DNA of 64,000 bases from Ilyonectria destructans (taxonomy: Eukaryota; Ascomycota; Sordariomycetes; Hypocreales; Nectriaceae): positions 2,294,001-2,358,000 of the forward strand of contig JAHEWK010000012.1 in the NCBI GenBank assembly GCA_020740775.1. The letters run 5' to 3'. Position 1 is the stretch's first letter; every line of letters starts with the position of its first letter. Shown here one piece after another: positions 12,158 to 22,800 of this stretch. The position numbers and the translations under genes are program-made. The notes beneath the pieces are model-generated. The model was not told the origin of the DNA. It saw nothing but the letters and a program-made list of their open reading frames with translations, and did no database searches.

Positions 12158-14612
12158 TCAGAGCTGAGCCAAAGGATCGCAAAATATGAAGGGGGGGAAA
12201 TAGGTACTACTGTAAGTTTGACCGTCGACGGCAATGGAGCAATCTAGGAGGCCTTGTCCGGAGCTTGTGGGCACTGCATCAATTAACTGGCCAATTGATA
12301 TGTCGCTGCCAGTTGGAGACGTTGCATAGCTCTCCGTCTCCCAGAAGCCATCTGGGGCACTAGCAAGAGTGCTGTAATCTAATAACGACCACATGAGATC
12401 ACTGTCAGCGCCGCCTAAGGGTTGGGCGTGGCTGGCAGGACTGATGAGGCTTCCAAATCGATCAGCGCAGGTGGCAAACTTGTCCACCGCATCACTCTGC
12501 TAAGCTATTAGGGCCTCCTGTGCTCTGCAAGATGACAAAAAGAAGTAAAAGAAGACTAACCATAGAGACGCAGCTTGGCCAATACTCCGATAGGTCATTC
12601 AAGATCTGACGACAGACTGACAAACAGTCGGAAGACTTTTGCTTAATGATGGGATCATCGGAACAGGTATACATGGCGTGAACCCCACTAGCAACAACGG
12701 TGCAATAGCCCAGAAATGAACCATGGAGCTTGTAGCCTGCCAGCTTCGCATCTCTAAGCTCATTGACCAATCTTCGAGAGTACTCGAGACCAGTGTCCAA
12801 AGCTCGAGACAGGAATGTGTTCGGAGCCCTAGCTTGACTGGGATCGGTCCTTCGGCGCAGAAGAAACGGCTGATTCAACAAGCAGTGAGACAAACAGAAA
12901 AGGACCCGGGCGAAGACCACCGGGCTGGCCAGGCCGGGGTCGATCTCCATACCGTCTATGAAACAACTGAGAAGAGCTTCACCGATTGGTTGTTCGAAGT
13001 AGCCTTCCAAAGAAAGCAAGTCGGAACATATCGCGGCATAGTCCGAAGACTGGTCCCATGGAGGCTTTCGCTGACGATCATTGTCATCTTGCATCATGCA
13101 CTGAGCGCAACGACCAACGATAGATGTCAGGGCCATTACCAGTGCCGGGAAGCCAGGATGCTCGCCGGCGTTAGCATTTTGGCTGACAATGTCGTCGAGC
13201 TTGTGGCTTTTCGACTCACACTCCATTCTTCACAGCTGCTCGTCGCATGGTAAAGAGAGGTGGCAGCTCGCTTCAAGAACGGCAGGCGGTCTAGCCCTTG
13301 CACAGGATGCTAACCTGTCAAGCATATACACGGACCAGAAGACTCGACGCCGCTCCTCTTTCTCGGCAACTCCGATCGATGTCGGACAGTCCAGCATCAA
13401 GCGGAGGTCTTGGGATATGCGAACAGCGAGCCCTATTTTAACCCAGGCCGAGCTATGCCTGTCGTGTCCAGCTCAAAGGTGAAATGTTAGCTACTATATC
13501 GAGGGTTTCATGGAGTAGCCATACCAGTAAAGTCGAAGATAGACAAGAGGAATATTGTTTTTACGATTGTAATATTGGCCTCTGCTCGCTCCTCGAAGTA
13601 GAGCACGACGATAGATCTCCAAGCCATATTTGCGAAAAGTGCAGACAGCGAAGCCTTGCGGCCCTCAAAGAAGGCATCCGTCGAGAAGCGGACCGTATAG
13701 GACATTATTGCCAGCAGTAAGTGATCCGGCAGTTGTTTTTGGTCGAGTTGCCTCCAAAAAGTCGCCTCGTGGAACAAGGCGTATGGTTGGCCATGAACAC
13801 ATCTGAAATAGTCCTTGAACACGGCGCGAGCAACCTCATGCGAAACTAGATCCTCGAGCTTCCTGTTACGACAGCATTCACATAGGTCAGCCCCCCACGG
13901 TCTCACACATGAGGCACACGTTACGTACGGTGCATGGTCTTGACTTCGAAAAGGGCCTTCGACCTGGTCGAGCTTGGTTCTGCGTTCGACAGAGCCATGG
14001 CGATTGAGCCATGACGGAGCATAGCTGGGGCTCTGGGTGCCGGTTGTGCTTCCATCTAGAGAGTGGGCAGGCGCAGCGTTGGCTGAGGATTCGGAGGAAT
14101 GAGGAGGTTGTCGACTATGCGGGACTAGCTGGTCGAGGCGCTGGAAAATCTGGTCCAGCTTGGATTCGACACGGCTAAGCCTCTGCGAAGTTGACTGCGC
14201 ACAATTCGGCAAGGGTCAGCAGGCAGTATACGTTAAGCAGGCGGTCGTTTTCTTTGGCATTGTCCATACCTCAATTGGGCCAGCCTCGGACAGCAATGTA
14301 TCGGCCAGCGCGCCTATGTCGCGATGCTGTTCACGGGAGTAGATGCAATGGTGAGATGAGCGCACGCAGCTGCGACACGGACGCTCGCCGGTGCAGCGGG
14401 CCTTCTTTCGTCTACGTGTGGGAGCACTGTGTGTCAGAACTGAGAACATGCAGCAGGATTCAATTCTGTATCGTAGGTAAGCGAGTAAAGGCTCACCTGC
14501 AAGGGATACATGCTTCACCAATGCGTCGAATGGGTTTGTAGACGCCGTGTTTGGGATAAGGTGAAGGACTCCCACTGCCGCCAAGGCTGCTCTGGTCTGC
14601 TGCGTCCGACAT
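12158..14612 (-). CDS. Zn2Cys6 transcription factor interrupted by an in-frame TGA
   Basis: Exons on the minus strand: 14612-14497, 14411-14270, 14194-13525, 13471-12561 and 12496-12158; 725 codons after splicing. The zinc cluster starts CIPCRRRKKARC (about residues 36-63). A coiled-coil-like STSQRLSRVESKLDQIFQRL segment follows, as in many zinc-cluster dimerisers, then an MHR with KDYFRCVHGQPYALFHEATF and EERRRVFWSVYMLDRL. In the fourth exon the frame LSLPCDEQL-TGA-RMECESKSH is continuous on both sides of a TGA at 13230-13232, and no plausible intron removes it. The product may therefore be truncated inside the MHR, or the locus is a recent pseudogene or carries a sequence error. Overlapping antisense frames are shadows. 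It is probably a pathway regulator of the adjacent ligase or esterase (inferred). Confidence 0.75.
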
Positions 14613-15344
14613 TGTCGGCCTCCTAAATGCAGAAAAACTGGCTCGGTGGATGGGGCGAGGGCATTGAGGAGAGAGTTTAGAAAGGTGGGTGGATTTTGCT
14701 CGGCTCCGGAATCTGGGAAACGCGGGGATCACGCGGGGTACGAACTGGGAACGTAGACTAGACCACGGCAATGTATGTGGATGTTTTGCCGTCATGAACC
14801 TAGCAACCTGGCTGGCATCTCCTCTACCCCACAAGACAAATGACTAGACAGGCTGGTGGGCGCCCCATGCAGATGGGCACCCCCCTGATCCCTGATGTTG
14901 GCTACCGGGACATATCGTAGAGGAACCCGCCAAGTCAAGTCAGCATGCTGCAAATGCCCTTGCTTCATTGCTCCGCATGCTGATAGCGAGCTATTGGTGG
15001 CCGGCAATGCTGCGCGAAAGACACGAATGTACCTGCTTCAAAACACAAGAGTAACATCAGTCACAAGCTCACCAGCAACGAGTCATACACTCTCACGGAT
15101 ACTTGTAATCCGTTGGGGCACGAATCATAAGTGGCTTGCCCACTTCGTCGACCCTACGGCTACAAGGTGTCACAACCTGTTCCCCCGCCTAGAGCTCTGG
15201 ACGGTCCGGCCGGTCCGGGTTCCTTCACCACAGCTATCATAATGGATTCCGGATGCGCATACGGACGGTCCTTTGTTGGATAGCGTATTAAGGGGGCCTT
15301 AAAAGCGGCCCTCTGTGTGACTCGTTCCTTCTACACGAGGGGGT

Positions 15345-15905
15345 CCTACCCTATATTATTGTTTTTAAAATAGTAATATAAAATTATTAAAAAATTATAA
15401 TTAAATATCATAATAGCTGTATACTATATATTAAAAATCTTAACTTTTTATATAATTTATTTCTAATTTATATCTCTAATTAACTAATTATAAACTAATT
15501 AACTATTAGTTAACTAATAAACTAAAAACTAATATACTAACTAATTAACTATTAGTTAACTAATAAACTAAAAATTAATATACTAACTAATTAACTATTA
15601 GTTAACTAATTAACTAATTAACTAACTAAAAACTAATTACTAATTAGTAGTTAATAGTTAGTTAATTTAAAATTAAATTAGTTTTTAATTAGTTTTTTAA
15701 TTTTAAAAACTAGCCTAGTTTTTAATTTAGTTAATACTAATTTTAACTAGTTGGTTAATTTTTTTTAAAAAAATTAACTAATAACTAATTAACTACTAGT
15801 TCATTAGTTTTAGTTAGCCCCACTACTAGCCTAGTTACTAGTTAGTTAATTTATAGCTAAAACTAGCCTAGTTTTAGTTTAGTTTAGTTTTTAGTAACTA
15901 ATTAG
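15345..15905. repeat. AT-rich, RIP-like block
   Basis: Composition drops to almost pure A/T with long TAATTAACTA-type strings and no open coding frame. Such blocks in filamentous ascomycetes are usually transposons worn by RIP. The original element cannot be recognised. Confidence 0.65.
15494..15610. repeat. 46-bp tandem repeat, about 2.5 copies
   Basis: Copies begin at 15494, 15540 and 15586, each starting ACTAATTAACTATTAGTTAA. The first two differ by one base; the third is partial. Confidence 0.75.
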
Positions 15906-15913
15906 CTACCCCA

Positions 15914-16038
15914 CTTCAGATACAGATAAGGCGGGGCATTATAAAACTCCGAGCCCGAATTAACTCCAGATATAGGCAAGGCCGGGCATTACAAAACTCC
16001 GAGCCCGAATCAACTTCAGGTATAGGCGAGGCCGGGCA
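15914..16038. repeat. 50-bp tandem repeat, about 2.5 copies
   Basis: Copies start at 15914, 15964 and 16014, each with CTTCAG or CTCCAG, then GGGCATTA and CTCCGAGCCCGAAT. The unit is GC-rich, unlike the adjoining AT-rich block, and lies between that block and the tannase-family promoter. Confidence 0.75.
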
Positions 16039-16525
16039 TAAGGGTAGGATATATGGGCAGGACATAAAAAATACCACCTCAGGATTGAACAACCCCATTC
16101 ACTATAACAGCTCATCATCCCAAAGCAGCGGACCGTGGGCGGACCGGCTGCCAGACTGTGGACCCACAGGCTGGCATGCTGTGGACGTCACAAGGCTGAT
16201 CAACCTTGGCTTTCCCCCCGGATGCCCGGTGGGCCGCTCCGGTGAGGAGAGGGTGCAGAGAGGGTCAAGCCCCTGGGCACTTGGCTTGTCTGTATGTTGA
16301 CATTTGCATATAATTGAGGCGAGGGGAGGCGAGAAACCTTCATTCTAGCAAGCTTCAGTTCCTACACAGGTTACACGCTAGAGCTGGCAGCGTGATACAA
16401 ATCCTTATCCTTATCCTTCTGGTAGGATCCCCGTGTCTGTTTTATATATATACATAACCCAACAGTTAAACACAGGTAAGAATTCTTTTTCAGTGGGGCC
16501 ACAAAGCAACGCCCAGCGATTCACC

Positions 16526-18313
16526 ATGTCGGCCGCTTCTATCCTCAGCGCCTGCGTGGCAGACACGTTCGCAACACTGCCCATCGTCTTCGGCGCCGAA
16601 TTTCTCTCCATCGATGTGGCTCCCGTCTTGGGCATGACCGAATTCGCCACTGAGAAGTTCAGAATGGTCCACCCCGATCTCAACGTGGAAAACGTCGACT
16701 TCTGCAATGTCACCGTGTCTTATACCCATCCAGGCACCGAAGACCGAGTCATCGTCGAGGCTTGGCTTCCTGCCAAGGAGAACTGGAACGAGAGATACTA
16801 CGGCGCTGCTGGCGGCGGGTTTGCTGCTGGACGTATTTTTCTGACCCACACCGCCATGGTTGGCGCTATCGGGGAAGGATACGTCACGAGCACCACGGAT
16901 GGTGGACTTGGAGACAGCGGAGGGGACTCCAGCAAGTATATTCTCCGTAGTCCTGGAAACGTTGATCAGTATGCCCTTCGAAATTTTGCATCTGTCTCCC
17001 TAAACGAGCAGGTAAGTGGCACCAGTCTTTGCAACACCTTATAACCTCTGACAAAGGGAACAGGCCATCATCAGTAAATCTCTGGCAAACACTTTCTATG
17101 GAAAGCCTCCAGTGTATTCATACTGGAACGGATGCTCTCAGGGCGGGCGTCAGGGTCTGATGCTCGCACAACGATATCCGGAGGCGTACGATGGCATTTC
17201 CGCTGCAGCACCTGCTATCGAATTGCCCACGCTCCTTGCAACAATCTTCTGGCCGCAGCAGCAGATGAACATGCTGGGAGAATACCCGTACATGTGCGAG
17301 ATGGATGCAATTGCTGCAGCCACCATTGCCGCCTGCGACGGCCTCGATGGTGTAGTCGACGGGGTAATAAGTGACGTTGAAGGCTGCTTGGCTAGCTTCG
17401 ATCCGACCGAGCTGGTTGGCACCCTCACACATTGCTCTCAGACCGATTCGGAAGTGAAAATCAGCTCTGCTGCGGCTAGGGTTGTGAAAGGGTTGTGGAA
17501 GGGCGTTGTCTGTGCCAAAGGGGAACAGATATCAAATCCCTTAACTCCCGGTACCGACTTTACGGGCGCCGCCATGGGATTTCCTGGGATTGCAGTTACG
17601 GACTGCTCTCGCAGTGACGGCTTGGCTTCCCAGCCCAATGTCCCTGGCCAGGAGTGGGTGCCTCCGCTCGATGCCAAAGACTCAAGCCTCGAAACCAGCA
17701 GATGTGAAGGCGTCCCTAATATCCTTGGCGAACAGTTTTTGCGACTGTGGGTGGGCAAAGACCCAAGCCTTGACTTGAGCAAGCTCACATTAGAGAAGTT
17801 TATTGAGATGGTGCTTGATGGGGCTCGAGAGTATGGGCCTCTCTTCGACACAAACGATGCCGACTTATCGAGATTTAGAGACGCTGGAGGCAAGATGATA
17901 ACGTTCCACGGAGTGGTAGGCTATTCTCCTGAAGCTGTGCGTGCTGTGTGACAGAATCGCTGACCAGGTTTCCCCAACAGGCCGACAGTTATATTCCAAT
18001 TGGCAACAGCTTGAACTACTACAAGCGCGTTATATCGCTTCTCCCCGACACTCACGACTTCTATCGATATTTTGAGGTCCCTGGTATGGATCATTGCTTT
18101 GGCGGCAATGGCGGACAGCCCACTGCCATATTTGAGCAGCTCCGTGCCTGGGTTGAGAACGGGACCGTGCCGGAGAGCTCCCCTATAAGCTTTAATGACT
18201 CCAAGGGGATGAATTGGAAACGCATCTTGTGTCCCTTCCCACAAAGGTCTCAGTACAGCAAGGAGTGTGGAGATGCAACGGCTGCTAAATGCTGGTCTTG
18301 CACGGAAAACTAA
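16526..18313 (+). CDS. Tannase/feruloyl esterase family hydrolase
   Basis: Three exons: 16526-17011, 17064-17915 and 17981-18313; 556 aa. The nucleophile motif is YWNGCSQGGRQG with Ser187 next to Cys186. Downstream are FHGVADSYIP (Asp448, created by the second splice) and GMDHCFGG with His484-Cys485. This CS-D-HC arrangement, with the triad tied by a disulfide, defines the tannase/feruloyl esterase B family. Members cleave esters of gallate, ferulate, p-coumarate or related phenolics. No convincing signal peptide precedes the mature-like N-terminus, and upstream in-frame sequence has no ATG. Either an upstream exon is missed or the enzyme is intracellular. It sits beside a CoA ligase and regulator, which fits release and then activation of hydroxycinnamates. 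Confidence 0.87.
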
Positions 18314-18589
18314 TAACTTGACTGAAGATTGCATCTCAGATTTGCTGACGTACGGAAAAACTTGTAACTAGAGACAGTCTTATTACTTGAACTTATCTGA
18401 TACCTGCTCCTTCTGTATAGAGTCTTATAGTTCTTTATCTGAGTTATTTATTACTAGGTATTTATAGTCTATACAGAATCTGCTCTAGCTATTATTTGTA
18501 GTTAATTATATAAAGTTATATTTAATAATACTTAGTAAGTATAGTAAGCTAGATGATTAAGTTATATTAATAGCTAAAAAGCTATATCT
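18314..18589. other. AT-rich flank of the copia remnant
   Basis: A/T-rich sequence with no gene, leading into the reverse transcriptase remnant. It is probably the degraded upstream part of that element. Confidence 0.5.
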
Positions 18590-20080
18590 CATGCAGTACG
18601 ATGCAGTCAGCGCCTTTGTCAACGTTAGGCTAGATCGACCGCTCCTGATAAGAATGCCGCCTAAATACACAAAGGCAGGAAAGATCCAGTTGATCCAGAA
18701 AGCCCTATACGGGCTGCGGGAGTCACCTATGTTGTGGCAGAAGGAACTCACCAGGACTCTTCAAGAACTAGGTTTCGGCACGAGCCTTGCTGCATGACTA
18801 GGAACTGGATCATCGACTTCTTCTTTGTTGACGATATCGTCTTTGGATGTCAACTGCATTGGCGCCAAGAAGCTACGCAAATCGCTGCAGCTCTTGAAGA
18901 TCGATATGGCCTAACGGGCGGACACGATCTTCAGTGGTTCCTAGGGATTGAAGTCATCCGGGACCGGGCTAAGAGACTCATCTGGCTATTCCAATCCTCG
19001 TATCTAGACAAAATAGCTAACCTTGCGGAAGACCTAGATCAGCGGCACGATACCCCAATGAAAAAGGAAGACCTCTTTCGACCAGATACCCCGGCTTCAG
19101 TCCCACCCATCCACATATACCTACGGAAGATTGGATCGATCCTGTATGCAGCTGTGGTAATCCGGCTTGATGTGGCTTCTGCTGCCTCTCCGCTAGCTAG
19201 GTTCAACATGAACCCGGGACCGGACCATCATCGAGCTCCAGGGTCCTTCTGTATCTCAAGCAGACCAGAGGCCTAGCCCTTCAATATGGTCAGGACGATA
19301 GTTTCCTTGTGGCCAGTGACGCATCTTTAGCAGATAACCTAGAAGACCGTAAGCGCTCCCAAGCCTAGGTCATGAGACTATTCGGAGGGACGATCGGATG
19401 GAGAACCAACAAGCAGGCAACAGTTACGACCTCCACGACTGAGGTCGAGCTGCTAGCTGCAGCTTGTTGATGTCTTTATGAATAAGCCGGATCGCCTGCT
19501 GGTTGTCGTATTGGATATGAATCTTTTCCTCTTGCAGCTGGATCCCTAGCTCTTTGACTAGCCGGCTGATGAACATAGCCTCCCTGGCTGCTTGAGATAG
19601 GGACCAAACTACGGCATGTTGATATTCACAACCATTGGCTAAGGCAGGAAGCTCAGAGGAATAGAATCTAGGTGGACTATATCTGTACGGAGGAAATGAT
19701 TGTAGACGGGCTCACAAAGACAGTCAGCAACCCAGCCTTCCAACAGTCCGTACGGCAGCTAGGTCTAGTCGATATCTCAGACAGGCTAGGGCAACGCAGG
19801 CTACGTGAGCTGAAAGAAGAAGACCTAGAGGGTCCGGGGTCATCGTAGGGATATCAGCAGCTTTAACCGACCCGGCTTCAGCTGGGGGTTATGTTGGATT
19901 GACCATCGAGTGGCGGAATAAGGCCCGAATAGGAACAACCCTCTGATACATCAATATCCTGATCTTAGTCATAGGGGGTGGAGTTCACCCGAGATCATCA
20001 GACATCAATATGATGATCTTTGGTCTACATCGTATTAAGCATTATTCGCCCTGATCGAATTGACCGTATCGGATTCAACA
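18590..20080 (+). mobile_element. Ty1/copia retrotransposon remnant with 3' LTR
   Basis: Reverse transcriptase sequence begins near 18591 (YDAVSAFVNVRLDRPLLIRM and KALYGLRESPMLWQKELT), shifts frame near 18780, and continues with FFFVDDIVFG (the active-site VDD box) and LQWFLGIEVI. RNase H text such as TVTTSTTEVELLAAA lies at about 19420-19465. A short segment, roughly 19466-19628, reads as copia RNase H only on the opposite strand (SLSQAAREAMFISRLVKELG). The C-terminal EEMIVDGLTK then resumes on the plus strand near 19690. The GCTGGGGGTT at 19881-19890 looks like a polypurine tract, and an LTR starts TGTTGG at 19892. Frameshifts and stops make it inactive. Gag, protease and integrase are absent. 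Confidence 0.88.
19892..20080 (+). repeat. LTR of the copia element (3' end uncertain)
   Basis: Begins TGTTGGATTGACC right after a polypurine-like tract and reaches GGATTCAACA. Related copies occur at 26696-26958 and 55246-55439. Similarity to the 55-kb copy seems to continue beyond 20080, so the true end may be further right. Confidence 0.65.
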
Positions 20081-20483
20081 GTAATTTATAAACATGTAGG
20101 GACTGGAGATTCGAGCGGTCAAAGTCCGCATCTTCGTGTATAGCTCTATATTTGACTTGATTCCCAACGTGTTGCAGTAGTTCTACGGGTTGTTTTTGAC
20201 TACCTACCTATCGTCGCCTCTATGCAATGTCCTAATGAACGACGCCGGCTATTGTTGCATCCGAATAAGTGGCTTGCTACGCTATGCGTAAACTCCGCAG
20301 CTGTATTTCGCCGCGCATAAAATGAGCTCCACACTGGGCCCAAACTCCGCAACGGGCTGCCAATTTCCACATGGCGCCCTTTGAACTCCGCCTGGAAATT
20401 ACGTACAGCAAAGCGGATAGCTCTCCGCTCGCCATCGTCTCAGAGGCCTGTCGTGATTAGAGTTTTCGCTTTCGTATACGTCG

Positions 20484-20492
20484 TATAAATAG
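20484..20492 (+). promoter_or_regulatory. TATA-like box of the SDR gene
   Basis: TATAAATAG lies 121 bp before the ATG at 20613, at a usual distance for a fungal core promoter. Confidence 0.4.
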
Positions 20493-20612
20493 AAAACCGC
20501 CTTCTTTACTCCTCCACTGCCCACCTAATAATATCTACTATTGCATCTACGTACAATCCAAGAATCGCTCACATACTTGCCATAATACATCAAATTAAGC
20601 AGCTCGCCAATC

Positions 20613-21808
20613 ATGGCGACGCAGTGGGATCCGATCACAGACATGCCGGATCTCCAGGGCAAGGTTGCTGTCATCACAGGAGGAAGGTAGGTACAAGTGA
20701 CATAGCGCCCTATGAGTCAAGCGGTATGCCTAAGCTAACACTCACGAACCCATTCTATAGCACTGGAATTGGTTTTGCCACTTTGAGGCTTCTTGCACAA
20801 CGCGGAGCCAAGGTATACTTCACATCTCGGTCTGAGTCAAATGCGCGAAAGGCCGTCGAGAAGCTCAGAGAAAATCACCCGGACATCGAACTCAACAGGA
20901 TTCAATGGTTGTTGCTCGACTTAGCTGATTTAAAGAGTATTGATGCTGCCGCCAATGAACTAAGAAGGAGGGAAACCAAGCTGCACATTCTAAGTATGCC
21001 ACTTCCCTGAGTTTCTGATCGTCGTCTGACTTATGCCCGCCAGTTAATAATGCCGGTGCCGCGACGTCGTCCACCGAACTTACAGTTGGTGGATGGGAAC
21101 AACATATGACTACCAAGTGAGTTCAGGCTCTCCGTCGGCCACAATCGGCCACCCACTAACATAGACAGCTATATCGGCCCCTTCATCTTCTCCAACCGCG
21201 TGTTTCCGCTCCTCAAGAATGCCGCACAAGAAAACGACGCCGACGTCAGAATCGTCAACGTCAGCTCCATTGCCCAAGCCACCTTGCTGCCGCGCGGCTT
21301 CCAGTTTCAGTTCGATTCGGCCTCTTGCCTCAGCGATCCGGTTCCCGCTCACCCCTGGCAGTGGCGATATGCCGGGAGGTTCGTCTTCAGCTTCGACATG
21401 ATTCGCTATGCCGTGTCGAAAGCCGCCGTCGTCGCATTTACAAAGGAACTACAACGCCGGCTAGATGAGAGCGGCCTTCGTATCTTGACTATTTGCGTGG
21501 ATCCAGGCGCAACTGCAACGGAGGGTGTGATGACAGTTAATAATGCAGTCTTCGCGGCCTTGGCCCGCTGGACCTTTATTACGTCCGAGCAAGGTGCCGC
21601 GACACCTCTGTTTGCGGCCACGGCGGAAGCAGTTCGACAGGACGCTGGGCTGTACAAAGGAAAGTTTCTAGTGCCTGTTGGCAGAGTCGAGGCCCCAAAC
21701 CCGGTTGCCGAGGACGACGCACAGGTCAAAGGGCTGTGGAAGCACACAACACTCGGGGTCAATGAGCAGCTTGCGGCTGAGGGACTCCCTGCGTTGGAGG
21801 AGTGGTAA
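20613..21808 (+). CDS. Short-chain dehydrogenase/reductase
   Basis: Four exons: 20613-20686, 20761-20993, 21044-21116 and 21169-21808; 339 aa. Splicing creates the nucleotide-binding motif VAVITGGSTGIG near residue 20 and the NNAG motif at the second junction. RIVNVSS and the catalytic YAVSK follow. Length and order match the retinol-dehydrogenase/WWOX-like branch of classical SDRs, NAD(P)-dependent oxidoreductases of alcohols and aldehydes. It stands alone between the copia LTR and the C2H2 regulator. The substrate is unknown; an aromatic alcohol or aldehyde would fit the neighbourhood, but nothing in the sequence proves it. Confidence 0.88.
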
Positions 21809-22800
21809 TCATAGGGTCGTAAATCGGCATTTAGAGGGAGTGAGAAAAACGGTCAAAACTGGGTTTTTCGAATATTGATATTTTACCACGCGTCCTTGTA
21901 CTCAAAATGTTCAGATGAAATCGTGTGATGGATTGAAAAACTAACTTTGAAGACGGGGTACAGCATCAGTTACATACAGCGATGTGGATCATCCCATTTA
22001 CTCAGGGATCGGACTAACGTTACGTCTTCAACGCTCAACCTGTTCCTTTATTGATCAGATGATTCCGAGTGGAACAAGTGCTTTGAGTACGGAGGCTTGG
22101 ATGTTGAGGGTGCAGCTGCACTGCAAACAGGGTGCTAATTCATGTATCCCACCTAAAGTACAAGGAGTAGAATATCTAGCTGCCCGGGTTATGCCGGTTC
22201 ATAATACAGCATAATCTCCCAAGCTGCAATCACATGCTAACAAGCGGCAAGATGTGAAGATACCCGGGGCCATTCAAATCAACCCACCAGGTGCTCTATC
22301 AAGTCGCGACGTTATAAAACAGTCTGTTCATAACCATGCTCTGCATGAACCAATCATCTCCCTTACGCTTCCACGTCTCGAGATAATGTCAGAGTGCGTA
22401 ATCAACCAACTACTTCCAACCGTTGGAACTGTGGGTCCAACTCAACTGAGATCTCGCTCCTCCCCGTGCTTGGCAACCAGCTAATTTAGAAGTCCAGTTG
22501 ATTGGGTTTGGATCCAACCAGTTCCCAGTTTGGATTTCTGTACGGCCTGCTGGCTAGTGATCAGCCGCTAAATGGTAAGTGACTCGGGGCTGTTTACAAT
22601 AATTTTAGTCTGTGTTTGGCTGTCGCGATTCGACCACATTGGTGAGCAGAAACGCGGGGTAATGCTCCACTTCCAGATGCTGGGGGACTCCACCCGACCC
22701 CGGACCAATTCGCTCCTGCACATGTCCATTTCAAATCCCCAAATCTTATCATCACCAGTCCGGAGTACTCCGTACCGCGCCTCAAGATACAGAGACAGAG
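21809..22800. other. Intergenic region, no supported gene
   Basis: Between the SDR and the C2H2 regulator. Several short frames are open but none has recognisable sequence. I see no repeat. Confidence 0.5.

Larger units (their letters stand above)
14613..16525. other. Intergenic region with AT-rich block, tandem repeats and operator-like motifs
   Basis: No supported gene. From left to right it holds CGGTCCG at 15202-15208 and 15211-15217, an AT-rich block at about 15345-15905, a 46-bp tandem repeat, a 50-bp tandem repeat, and two CGGACCG copies at 16129-16135 and 16140-16146 about 385 bp before the tannase-family start codon. Confidence 0.6.

Noticed and set aside
16490..16849. Antisense frame over the first tannase exon
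   Set aside because: Sense strand is clearly coding; the antisense text is a composition effect.
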